Source: Croceitalea rosinachiae
GTDB lineage: Bacteria > Bacteroidota > Bacteroidia > Flavobacteriales > Flavobacteriaceae
Assembly: GCF_031846445.1 (NCBI RefSeq)
Contig: NZ_JAVRHR010000001.1
Location: 310,001 to 374,000, forward strand
Length of the DNA: 64,000 nucleotides
Direction: 5' to 3'
How positions within the stretch are numbered: position 1 is the stretch's first letter; each line of letters begins with the position of its first letter. Both the position numbers and the translations under genes were made by a program. Positions 54,361 to 62,984 of this stretch are shown one piece after another. The notes below the pieces were generated by a model. The model worked only from the letters and a program-made list of their open reading frames with translations, was not told the origin of the DNA and did no database searches.

Positions 54361-54957
54361 TTATTCAACTACCTTAGTAAAAACAGCATCAGCACCAACA
54401 TAATTATTTTCATCAATATCTTGACCTGCAATTATTAAGGTCACCTCATCTTCTAACACAATGGTTATAGTCTCTTCTTCTTGCATATCATTGATAAATG
54501 TTAACTGATCGCCGTCCAAGGACCACAACGTAGTTTCAAGATCACTTTGTTCGGGGCATGGAATTTCGAGTCCGTCAGCACCCAACCCAACTTCAATAAA
54601 GTTTGCCTTACTTTCAGAATCTACTGTACCATCATCTTTAAAATTGAAGGTAATTAAATCACATTCACCAGCAACTAAAAAGTCTAGAATATCACTAGCA
54701 AAATCTAAATCATCGTCATCAACTGTTTCATCAATTCTCAATTCTGTAAGAACCCATAAACCTACTAAATCAACACCTGAAGACATATCATCATCCGAGC
54801 CGTCATCATTAGAATCCATATCATCCATAGCATCATCGACCATACCGTCATCTTCCATTCCAGTTTGGTCAGTTTCCATGATATCTCCATCATTATCCGT
54901 GGAACAAGAGAAAACTAAAACACAAATTACAAACAATAAACTCAATCTAAGTTTCAT
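54361..54957 (-). CDS. Asp-rich lipoprotein with lipocalin-like domain
   Basis: A 198-residue protein with a lipoprotein signal (MKLRLSLLFVICVLVFSC). A very acidic low-complexity stretch at about residues 20-62 is dominated by Asp, Met, Gly and Asn (for example MVDDAMDDMDSNDDGSDD). The rest is a beta-rich domain resembling lipocalin-like proteins of Bacteroidota (LVGLWVLTELRID, ITFNFKDDGTVD, DQLTFINDM). The acidic stretch may bind calcium or act as a spacer; neither is shown. Start ATG at 54957. It lies downstream of the TonB receptor on the same strand, 131 bases away. Confidence 0.8.
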   Translation of the reverse strand: MKLRLSLLFVICVLVFSCSTDNDGDIMETDQTGMEDDGMVDDAMDDMDSNDDGSDDDMSSGVDLVGLWVLTELRIDETVDDDDLDFASDILDFLVAGECDLITFNFKDDGTVDSESKANFIEVGLGADGLEIPCPEQSDLETTLWSLDGDQLTFINDMQEEETITIVLEDEVTLIIAGQDIDENNYVGADAVFTKVVE

Positions 54958-55088
54958 AACTCTGAATTTTGGGGTATATAGGATTAGTAACGAGAAAATT
55001 TCTTACATAGTGTAAAAATAAGGTTCTTCTTACAAACGAAAATATTATGCAACTTTCAGGACTAATAGATCCATTTAATTATAATTTA

Positions 55089-57512
55089 CTACTGAAACGT
55101 AAAATTATAGGTTAAAGAAAATAATGGGGAATTTAAAATATAAAGTTCAAAAGAACCTAAAGGACTATCAAGAAAAACATCACTGTTTTGTGAACCATTG
55201 CGTTGTGTGTAGAATCTGTTCAAAGGGTTTTTACGACCGTATAGGTTATATACCGTAAATGTCCAATCATTCAACCACCTTTTATTTTCTTTACTCTTAC
55301 TAAAATGAATATTCCATGACAAATCAAGACGATGATATAGGGGCAAACGCGAATTATTTCTTTCAAGAAAAATTGGCACATCTATTCCATCACTTAATTC
55401 AATAGTTCCATTGGGTACTGTTAACGGCCTACCCGTTTGCCCTACAAAATTAAAACTCAAGGTATTGTATTCACTTCCTTCAAAATTAATAGTAGCATTA
55501 AGTGTATGAGGTATATCAAAATCAGACTCAAACCATTGATTATTATTGATTCTATCGCTCAAATCTTCACTTTCTGTGCGTAAAAGACTTTTTGACCAAG
55601 TATAGTTAAGCCATCCGTTTACTTTACCATTAGGTTTTTTTAAACTAAATTCGATACCATACGCCTTTCCTGGGATTTGAACAACTTCTCTATCCACGAA
55701 TTGTTCCAAGAAAAAATCTGCCCCTGGTCTATAAGTTAAATTATTCTCAGATATCCTATAATATCCTTCTAATCCTACTTCAATAGCATTTTCATGAAAA
55801 TTTTTATAAATCCCTACGCCAAATGCATCGCTTGTTTGTGGCAATATATTTGGATCTGCAGCCTTCCATCTTGATGTGGGCAATGGCGTCGTACTATTGT
55901 ATATATTTTGTAAATATTGGTTTAGTCTTGCGTAACTCATCTTGATAGATGTATTTTCATCTAGAAGTATATTTATTCCCAATCTAGGTTCTATTCGATT
56001 ATACTCATTGACTTTCTCTCCGTCTTCAAAAAATTCAGTATTCAATACGTTTCCTGTTGCGGTTTCATAATCATTTAGTGTAAATGGGCCCTGAAGCAAA
56101 TAATAAGTGTATCGAAAACCAGTAGATAATGTCAAAAAATCTAATGGTTGCCAATTAAGATTTGCATAGCCTGAAAATTCATTACTTATTTCAGTATCAA
56201 GTTCTACGGGCAATACGGAGTTTCCGGTACCAGGATCTAATTGCCCTGGTTCTATCTTATAACGATTAGCCTGAATGCCTACATAATAATCAAACACATC
56301 ATTAACCTGATTGGAGAATTCAGAAATAAAACTTGAATATTTAATTGAGGACTTAAACTTTATTTCATTTGGTATGTCAATTTCAGGAAAAATATTATCC
56401 GCATCATAATTGCCCGCAACGACTATATTGCGCAAAGTTATACTTTGATTAAAAGAATGCAGCCAATTTATGGTTCCATTTAAGGTTTGAAAATCATATT
56501 GGTTGTTCTCCGCATTGATATTCTCAATTCTTGAAATTAAGTCCAGCTTATAAAAATCTTTAGTGTAAAAACCTGTTAATGAAATTTGGTCTTTCTCAGT
56601 TGGCAGATATAATAATTTTAGGGTAGCATCGTAAAAATCAGCTTCTGTGTTATCAAGACGTTCCGAAAAAATAGGCAGCAAAAAATCAGTAAAACCAGCC
56701 CTGCCTCCGGCCACTACCATTAGCTTATCTTCTATTAAGGGGGCTTCAATATTGAATCGGCTGGAAACCATGCCTATGCCACCGGTAAGCTTAAACTTGT
56801 TGACATATGGGTTTTTTACTTTTATGTCAAGTACAGATGTAGTTCTACCCCCATAACGTGCAGGAATGTTTGACCGATACAAATCTATAGAGGATATGAC
56901 ATCTGGTGTAAAAACCGAAAAAAGACCAAACAAATGAGTTGGGTTGAATACAGGAGCATAGTCAAATAAAAACAAATTTTGGTCTAAAGAACCGCCTCTT
57001 ACCGAAAGTCCATTGCTAATTTCACCAGCATTATTGACACCAGGTAACAAAGTTAATGCACGAAGTACATCAAGTTCTCCAAGAGCAGTGGGAATCTTTT
57101 TCAACTCTTGATTCTTTAACCGCAAAACGCCCATTTGGGGCGTAGTTATATTTTCATTCAACTTCTTTGCCCTGACAATAACTTCAGATAAGCGTTCTTC
57201 TTTCTCGTATAACTTTATATCTAAGAGGGTATTTTTCTCTAATTCTACCTCGATAGATTCATCTGCAAAACCTATAAAAGTAATTGTAATACTGTACTTA
57301 TTTTTTGGTAGATCTATGAAAAACAATCCATTTTCATCTGTAGCACCCCCACAATTGCAAGGACTTAAAAAAATATTTGCATTATTTATTGGAATCCCTG
57401 TTGACGCGCTCAAAATTTTAAATGACAATCTGTATTCTTCGGATTGTCCTAGAAGAAAATTGAAATTCAATAGTACCAAAAGAAAACTAAATTGGACCCC
57501 TTTTTCAATCAT
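55089..57512 (-). CDS. TonB-dependent receptor with N-terminal carboxypeptidase-like regulatory domain
   Basis: Outer-membrane transporter of 807 residues, SusC-like in broad form but smaller. Signal peptide at about 1-22 (LLVLLNFNFLLGQ), a beta-sandwich CarboxypepD_reg-like domain at about 28-110 (SASTGIPINNANIFLSP), a plug domain (about 120-230, VLRALTLLPGVNNAGEISNGLSVRGG in parts), and a beta barrel ending SLTYNFTFQ. The substrate is unknown. It is preceded by a DUF4249 lipoprotein gene, 43 bases upstream, and such pairs are a recurring unit in Bacteroidota. The last residue is aromatic-flanked (TFQ) rather than terminal Phe. Confidence 0.93.
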   Translation of the reverse strand: MIEKGVQFSFLLVLLNFNFLLGQSEEYRLSFKILSASTGIPINNANIFLSPCNCGGATDENGLFFIDLPKNKYSITITFIGFADESIEVELEKNTLLDIKLYEKEERLSEVIVRAKKLNENITTPQMGVLRLKNQELKKIPTALGELDVLRALTLLPGVNNAGEISNGLSVRGGSLDQNLFLFDYAPVFNPTHLFGLFSVFTPDVISSIDLYRSNIPARYGGRTTSVLDIKVKNPYVNKFKLTGGIGMVSSRFNIEAPLIEDKLMVVAGGRAGFTDFLLPIFSERLDNTEADFYDATLKLLYLPTEKDQISLTGFYTKDFYKLDLISRIENINAENNQYDFQTLNGTINWLHSFNQSITLRNIVVAGNYDADNIFPEIDIPNEIKFKSSIKYSSFISEFSNQVNDVFDYYVGIQANRYKIEPGQLDPGTGNSVLPVELDTEISNEFSGYANLNWQPLDFLTLSTGFRYTYYLLQGPFTLNDYETATGNVLNTEFFEDGEKVNEYNRIEPRLGINILLDENTSIKMSYARLNQYLQNIYNSTTPLPTSRWKAADPNILPQTSDAFGVGIYKNFHENAIEVGLEGYYRISENNLTYRPGADFFLEQFVDREVVQIPGKAYGIEFSLKKPNGKVNGWLNYTWSKSLLRTESEDLSDRINNNQWFESDFDIPHTLNATINFEGSEYNTLSFNFVGQTGRPLTVPNGTIELSDGIDVPIFLERNNSRLPLYHRLDLSWNIHFSKSKENKRWLNDWTFTVYNLYGRKNPLNRFYTQRNGSQNSDVFLDSPLGSFELYILNSPLFSLTYNFTFQ

Positions 57513-57555
57513 TTTTGTATAAAATCTGTTTACATAAAACTATTCCATAATGTCA

Positions 57556-58770
57556 TCAATCAATCCATCCTTCTGGACGAGTTCCTGTCCTAAATTGGCT
57601 CTCAACACAAGGAGTTGTTGATATTACCTTTAAACCGTTTCCAAAAAATAATTCCGCATTTTCAGTATCAATTAAGGTTTCTTCTAAAGACTTTTCTAAA
57701 ATATTTGTTCTATCTATAAAAACTGATGCGGTTGATGCAAATGCTGCAGTAAACCTCCCTAACACATACTCTTCGCCATTATTTGGGTTAAACATATTAC
57801 CCAACAGCGCTGCCGGGGGTGTAGCATTAAAATTGCCATTATTATCAACAATGTCTTTTAATATTTTAAAATATCTATAACCTTCAGCGGATATTGAGTA
57901 TTGTTGAATCTCTACCAAAATATCATTCTTAGTAAATAATAAAATATCAGCAACAGGTAGATTGTTTATCTTGTTGCCATTACTAAATTCATCGGAAAAA
58001 ATCTTGATATTCTCATTAAAACGTATCTTCCAACAATCGGTAGAACAGGTATACGTGTTGAATGGTTTAACCACAGTTTCATCTATACATGGTCCAAATT
58101 CAGCAATATATGCTCCATAAGATATGCATTCTCCATCTCTAAACAATCCACCTTCACAGATTTCACATGTAATTAGTTCTTCAAACGAACGGTATCTCCA
58201 AAAATAAAAATTGTCCTCTTGAGGAGGGTCATCAAAAGTGAATGATATTGAATGACCAGGCACAAAGTCATCTTCTGAAACACTAAACATAAACTCTGGG
58301 TCATAGGTGGTTTTAATCTCTGATATTGGAATCGAACCAGCATCTATAGTCTCTGGTAATGATTTATATTGTCTTCCATCTGGTAGAAGAATGTCAAGCT
58401 CCCAAGATTCTCCGGTTTGAACAGAAAAATCGTTTTCTGGCAAATAACTTTCGTCCTCTTCTACAAATACAACTTCAGTACCAGTTTCAATATTTTTGAG
58501 AACTACCCTGGCATTTTCAATAAATTCATTTTGATACCGATTGAAAATAAAATTGGACTCAGCAATATTTACGAACGAAGAGCCTGGCAAATTCGAAACG
58601 AAAGCATCGACATAGATTAGCCCACTCTCAAACTCGAATTCAGGGCTCACAGGTTCTGTGCATGCAAATAGAAAAAAACATAAAAGACAATGTATATATC
58701 TCTTAAGAGCAAAACTTTTCTTTTTCACATACTTAATGCAATTATATAGTTTGATTTGCATAGAAATCAT
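57556..58770 (-). CDS. DUF4249 lipoprotein
   Basis: A 404-residue predicted lipoprotein. The lipobox is FFLFACTEP, with the Cys near residue 37 when read from ATG 58770 (or 34 from the ATG at 58761, which gives a more normal signal). The DUF4249 region includes FESGLIYVDAFVSNLPGSSFV and GSWELDILLPDGRQY-like sequence. It contains an unusual cluster of eight Cys around residues 200-250 (TCEICEGG, CISYG, CIDE, TCSTDCW), probably disulfide-bonded. DUF4249 proteins usually accompany TonB receptors and probably cap or assist them, by analogy with SusD; function not proven. Confidence 0.88.
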   Translation of the reverse strand: MISMQIKLYNCIKYVKKKSFALKRYIHCLLCFFLFACTEPVSPEFEFESGLIYVDAFVSNLPGSSFVNIAESNFIFNRYQNEFIENARVVLKNIETGTEVVFVEEDESYLPENDFSVQTGESWELDILLPDGRQYKSLPETIDAGSIPISEIKTTYDPEFMFSVSEDDFVPGHSISFTFDDPPQEDNFYFWRYRSFEELITCEICEGGLFRDGECISYGAYIAEFGPCIDETVVKPFNTYTCSTDCWKIRFNENIKIFSDEFSNGNKINNLPVADILLFTKNDILVEIQQYSISAEGYRYFKILKDIVDNNGNFNATPPAALLGNMFNPNNGEEYVLGRFTAAFASTASVFIDRTNILEKSLEETLIDTENAELFFGNGLKVISTTPCVESQFRTGTRPEGWID

Positions 58771-58978
58771 CTAGGATATATAATTATTAAAACAAACTAC
58801 GACTGAAGATTTATAATAATCGATACTTGAATATAGGAAGAAAAAATAAGCTTAAGCGTTAATAACTATTGAACTTGTCGTCTTAGTATAATAAATATAA
58901 TTTTTACTCACAATCCTAAACCTTATTTAGTTAATGAATGCCTATATATTAAACATAAAAAGAGTTCTGATAAAAATA

Positions 58979-61660
58979 TTAGAGAACAAAGCGATACGTA
59001 GCCTTCAATAAAAAGATGTTCTGAGGCGTCTGCCCAAAGATATTATCGTTCAAACCTGTAAGCAATCCATCAGATGGGTTCCCTGATTGGGACACATCTT
59101 GTGACCATACCAAGAAAATTTCTGATCCAGGAATATACTCCCATCGTACAACCAAATTAGAACGGAATTGCACAAAGGAAAAATCAGGATTTTCAAAACT
59201 AAAATCAGTATTTCCATCTAGATTCTCATCGATAGAGTAGGTATCCTCTGCAAAAGCTACTTGATTGGCATTGTATTGTAAAAATCTATCATCGAACCTT
59301 TTGGCAGTAGCGTTGGTCACATGCTTAAAGTTAGAGTAACGCCCTCTTGATATAAAAGGTTGCCCCCAATACTGAACCGTTAAATTAGGGTTGATGTTGA
59401 AATTAAAGCGAACAGACATACTCAATGTACGTTGTTCTATTTGCCCATTTAGATAACGTATACCATTATTTGTTTCTATATTATCTATATACTGTAGTTT
59501 ATCATTATTAATGCTGTACTCAGGAAAGACCGAAATGCGAAGGGCATCAATAGGCTGGTACCGAAAACCGACTCTTACAAAATAACGCCTAATAGAGTTA
59601 TCTAATGTTCTTCTGCCGTTATGGAATAAATTAAATCGCATTTTCTTACGACCATCAGTCCCGATGCCATTCCAAAATGTAACTTCTGGTGTTAAACGTA
59701 ATCTTGGCCCACCTCGCAATGCAAAATTTGAATACCTAACTGGGGCATAATTAAATCCAAAATTTGAGAACCAGTTATTGGCCCAGTTTTGCCAAGAATT
59801 GGTATTGAAACGAAGCTCGTTGAGGTTCCCCGCAAAGCCCCAGGCACTCCAATGATTATAGTTTATTCCAACCCTTCTAAAGGTACTATCTGGTTTTAGT
59901 GTTTGATAACCAACCCAAGTATAATGACGAATATCATCTGCTTGACGTTGAAAACCAATATCGTTGAGCTCCAATTCTGGCGAGCGCCAAGTGCCCCCGC
60001 TCTCAAAACGCCAATGCCCATTTCCAATTTTTCCTATTTGAAGGTTACCTCCGGATCCAGTCAAAGAAGTTCTATTTTGATCAACTTCAACATGGTCGGC
60101 ATCCACTCTTTGAAATAATCTTGTTATAGATTCTTGTGTATTTTGAATAGCCTCTTCACTACCCTGAACATGACTCAAAATAACATTACCCCCAAAGTAC
60201 CAATCACGGTTGTTCCATTGATGCTTAAAATCTAATCCACCAGTGTAGGCAGATTTATGCAGAAAATCCAACTCATCGGTTAAATTATCACGATTGGTCG
60301 CTGTAAAAACTCCCCCGATGTAGGAATTGCGGTCATTAAAATCTTTTTGTGCTCGACCTACAAAATAATTGGTCAAGGGTTCTACCACTTCTTTTCTACG
60401 ATCCCCATTGTTATCTATAGTCGCATATTTTTTTGCAGTAACGCTCTCCAATACCCCAATTGCCCAACCATCCTTAGTTTTACCACTGAATTTTGCAGCT
60501 CCAATAATTTGTGTGTTATCAGGAATATCAACAAACTCCCCATCCTCTGTGTCAGGAAAGCCTTGCGGACTTCTCCCAATTCTGCGAGAATAAAAAACAT
60601 TATCAGAACCAAAGGTGTTTCCTGCCTCTGATTGAGAAACATTAAAATCAAAAATATTTTTATTCTCTACAAAAAATGGACGCTGTTCCCTAAAGAATAT
60701 CTGAAATCCATCTAGTGCAATTGCCGATGGGTCTGCTTCAACCTGGCCAAAATCAGGATTCACCGTTAAGTCTAATGTCAAATCATTGGTAATGCCGATT
60801 TTAGCATCCAAGCCAAACGCAATATCCGTATCGTTACCATCCCTAAATGGATTACCCTCTTCTGCTTCATAAGTTTCTCCACTTGCAACTGTATAAGGTT
60901 GAATCTCTAATTGTTTTTGAGGCTCAATATTTTTTAACCCATGTAACTCACCAAACTCACTCACCCAACCTGGTTGGTCAATTGGTTTACGCTGCCATAA
61001 CGATCTTTCTTCAGCTCTAAAAAACCGTCTAGTAGATTGTAAGCCCCATACCTGGTTATTAGAACTACTAAATTTTAATTGACTTAACGGTATTCGCAAC
61101 TCTGCTGTCCATCCTTCGTCATCGATATTTGACTTAGTATACCAGATAGGGTTCCAACTACCATCCCAATTACTGCCATTATTTGAAACAAACTCATCCC
61201 CTTTTACCCCCGCCGCTGTCACAGTGAATGAAAAAGCGGTGCGTTTGTCATGGTAACTGTCAATATTAAATTCAACCCAATCCCCTTCAAAGCCATCTCT
61301 TCTAGACAGCCTTTTTATAATTTTATCAGGTTCGGCGTCATAGCAACGCACACCTATATATAAGTTCTTACTATCATATACAATCTTGAACTTTGTTTGG
61401 TAACTAGGAGGCGTATTCTCATCTGGCTGATTTTCAACGTAATCTCCAGTCCATTCTACCCTATCCCAAACCTTATCGTTAAGTAAACCATCAATTGATG
61501 GAGCTTCTTCTCCCCCAATATCATTAGTCACATAAATCTTTTTTGGGACTATTTCTGTTGTATCCGGTTCCTGAACAGTTCCTCGTACTTCCGAAGTTTC
61601 TTGAGCACTAGTTAAAAATGATAATAGAATTGTCGAAAGAAAGAGGGTTGGATTTCTCAT
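58979..61660 (-). CDS. Carbohydrate-binding (CBM9-like) and DUF5916 outer-membrane protein
   Basis: An 893-residue exported protein with signal MRNPTLFLSTILLSFLTSAQ. A CBM9-like domain covers about 45-235 (PSIDGLLNDKVWDRVEW, NLYIGVRCYDAEPDKI, WTAELRIPLSQLKFSS). A DUF5916 domain runs from about 255 to the end (TLDLTVNPDFGQVEADPSAI, EQRPFFVENKNIFDF, and a barrel ending NIFLLKATYRFVL). Many strands near the C-terminus suggest an outer-membrane barrel. The family is common in Bacteroidota and not characterised; sugar binding or uptake is only suggested by the CBM9-like part. Start ATG at 61660. A 208-base gap to DUF4249 shows nothing clear. Confidence 0.9.
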   Translation of the reverse strand: MRNPTLFLSTILLSFLTSAQETSEVRGTVQEPDTTEIVPKKIYVTNDIGGEEAPSIDGLLNDKVWDRVEWTGDYVENQPDENTPPSYQTKFKIVYDSKNLYIGVRCYDAEPDKIIKRLSRRDGFEGDWVEFNIDSYHDKRTAFSFTVTAAGVKGDEFVSNNGSNWDGSWNPIWYTKSNIDDEGWTAELRIPLSQLKFSSSNNQVWGLQSTRRFFRAEERSLWQRKPIDQPGWVSEFGELHGLKNIEPQKQLEIQPYTVASGETYEAEEGNPFRDGNDTDIAFGLDAKIGITNDLTLDLTVNPDFGQVEADPSAIALDGFQIFFREQRPFFVENKNIFDFNVSQSEAGNTFGSDNVFYSRRIGRSPQGFPDTEDGEFVDIPDNTQIIGAAKFSGKTKDGWAIGVLESVTAKKYATIDNNGDRRKEVVEPLTNYFVGRAQKDFNDRNSYIGGVFTATNRDNLTDELDFLHKSAYTGGLDFKHQWNNRDWYFGGNVILSHVQGSEEAIQNTQESITRLFQRVDADHVEVDQNRTSLTGSGGNLQIGKIGNGHWRFESGGTWRSPELELNDIGFQRQADDIRHYTWVGYQTLKPDSTFRRVGINYNHWSAWGFAGNLNELRFNTNSWQNWANNWFSNFGFNYAPVRYSNFALRGGPRLRLTPEVTFWNGIGTDGRKKMRFNLFHNGRRTLDNSIRRYFVRVGFRYQPIDALRISVFPEYSINNDKLQYIDNIETNNGIRYLNGQIEQRTLSMSVRFNFNINPNLTVQYWGQPFISRGRYSNFKHVTNATAKRFDDRFLQYNANQVAFAEDTYSIDENLDGNTDFSFENPDFSFVQFRSNLVVRWEYIPGSEIFLVWSQDVSQSGNPSDGLLTGLNDNIFGQTPQNIFLLKATYRFVL

Positions 61661-61819
61661 TCATGATTCGTTTTTTGATTGATACTCCTTAAGGACTTAT
61701 GAAAATCCCGGTAGTTACACTCTACCAAGATTTTTAAGATTTTTTTAACTCCTGAAACCCCATTTAACAAATCACTTATCTTAACCCATTAAAATCATAA
61801 AAATATTAATCAATAACCA

Positions 61820-61850
61820 TTTGCAATTCAATCTAATAATTGTACATTTG
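61820..61850 (+). promoter_or_regulatory. Promoter of rplM-rpsI
   Basis: TTTG (61820-61823), 19-base spacer, TACATTTG (61843-61850): exact Bacteroidota consensus. The transcription start would be near 61857, about 41 bases before the GTG start of rplM. Confidence 0.8.
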
Positions 61851-61897
61851 CACCCCGTTTATCGGGAATAGTTTGAAAATCGATAATATTTCAAGAA

Positions 61898-62353
61898 GTG
61901 GATACATTAAGTTACAAGACTATTTCAGCCAATAAAGCTACTGTTCAGAAAGAATGGTTATTGGTTGATGCTGAAGGACAGACTCTAGGGAGAATGGCTT
62001 CGAAAGTTGCTAAAATTTTAAGAGGCAAATATAAAACCAATTACACTCCTCATGTTGATTGTGGTGATAACGTTATTGTTATCAATGCAGAAAAAGTTCA
62101 ATTGACCGGAAACAAATGGGCAGATAAAACTTATTCACGTTATACTGGTTATCCAGGCGGTCAGCGTTCTACTTCTGCGGCCAGCTTATTAGAAAAACAT
62201 CCTGAACGCATTGTTGAAAAGTCTGTAAAAGGCATGTTGCCAAAAAACAGATTAGGAGCCGATTTGTTTAGAAACTTAAAAGTTTACGCAGGTTCGGAAC
62301 ACGGCCAGGAGGCCCAAAAGCCAAAAGCTATTAATTTAAATGACTACAAATAA
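61898..62353 (+). CDS. rplM: Large ribosomal subunit protein L13
   Basis: A 151-residue L13 with KEWLLVDAEGQTLGRMASKVAK near the N-terminus and GMLPKNRLGADLFRNLKVYAG near the C-terminus. The start is GTG at 61898 (MDTLSYKTISANKAT), which matches the start seen in related flavobacteria; no in-frame ATG lies upstream of the conserved region. Its stop overlaps the rpsI start by one base (TAATG), so the two are translationally coupled. A consensus promoter lies just upstream. Confidence 0.97.
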   Translation: MDTLSYKTISANKATVQKEWLLVDAEGQTLGRMASKVAKILRGKYKTNYTPHVDCGDNVIVINAEKVQLTGNKWADKTYSRYTGYPGGQRSTSAASLLEKHPERIVEKSVKGMLPKNRLGADLFRNLKVYAGSEHGQEAQKPKAINLNDYK

Positions 62354-62739
62354 TGGAAGTGGTTCATAAAATAGGAAGAAGAAAAACAGCAGTAGCAAGA
62401 GTTTATGTTTCTGAAGGAAAAGGAAACATTACTGTCAACAAAAAACCGTTAGAAGAGTATTTCACTACTGCAACCTTACAATATAAAGTAAAGCAACCAT
62501 TTACTCTTACTGAAACTGATGGCAATTATGACGTTAAGGTGAATGTATATGGTGGTGGCATAACTGGTCAAGCAGAAGCAGTAAGATTAGCTTTAGCGAG
62601 GGTAATGTGTGAAATTAACGAAGAAAACAGAACTGTTTTGAAGCCAGAAGGTCTTCTTACCAGAGACCCAAGAATGGTTGAGCGTAAAAAATTCGGTCAG
62701 AAAAAAGCTCGTAAGAAATTCCAATTCTCCAAGCGTTAA
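62353..62739 (+). CDS. rpsI: Small ribosomal subunit protein S9
   Basis: A 128-residue S9 of normal length: GRRKTAVARVYVSEGKGNIT at the N-terminus, GGGITGQAEAVRLALARVM in the middle, and the basic tail FGQKKARKKFQFSKR that reaches the P site of the ribosome. Start ATG at 62353 overlaps the rplM stop by one base. Followed by a 245-base spacer with two hairpins before rpsB. Confidence 0.98.
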   Translation: MEVVHKIGRRKTAVARVYVSEGKGNITVNKKPLEEYFTTATLQYKVKQPFTLTETDGNYDVKVNVYGGGITGQAEAVRLALARVMCEINEENRTVLKPEGLLTRDPRMVERKKFGQKKARKKFQFSKR

Positions 62740-62805
62740 AAATTGTTGGCGAGCGATCGCATTTATTATATAAGTCTAGATTGATTTTAGACAAAGTTCA
62801 TTGAA

Positions 62806-62890
62806 AATCCTGATTGAATATTTTGATCAGGATTAAATTTTAATCAAAAGTTGTCGTTGTTCCAAAAAAGGTTCAAATGACTTTTTTGGA
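62806..62890 (+). promoter_or_regulatory. Two hairpins between rpsI and rpsB
   Basis: First: AATCCTGAT / ATCAGGATT (62806-62834) with an 11-base loop. Second: TCCAAAAAAG / CTTTTTTGGA (62861-62890), a perfect 10-bp stem with a 10-base loop. Neither has a long U-tract. They may be a partial terminator for rplM-rpsI or a leader structure that controls rpsB. Confidence 0.4.
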
Positions 62891-62984
62891 ATTTAGTTTA
62901 GCATCTAAATGAATAGGGCGAAGTATTTTGTACTGACCACCGATTCATTGCTATCTCAACGGAACGTAAACTAATTACAGAAAA

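Noticed and set aside
54780..54900. Short tandem-looking DNA repeat suggesting a CRISPR or VNTR
   Set aside because: It is in-frame Asp codon low complexity within the lipoprotein; units are irregular and there are no spacers.
54644..55015. Plus-strand open frame of 123 codons, Ser-rich
   Set aside because: Antisense of the Asp-rich lipoprotein; GAT/GAC repeats read as Ser/Ile-rich on the other strand.
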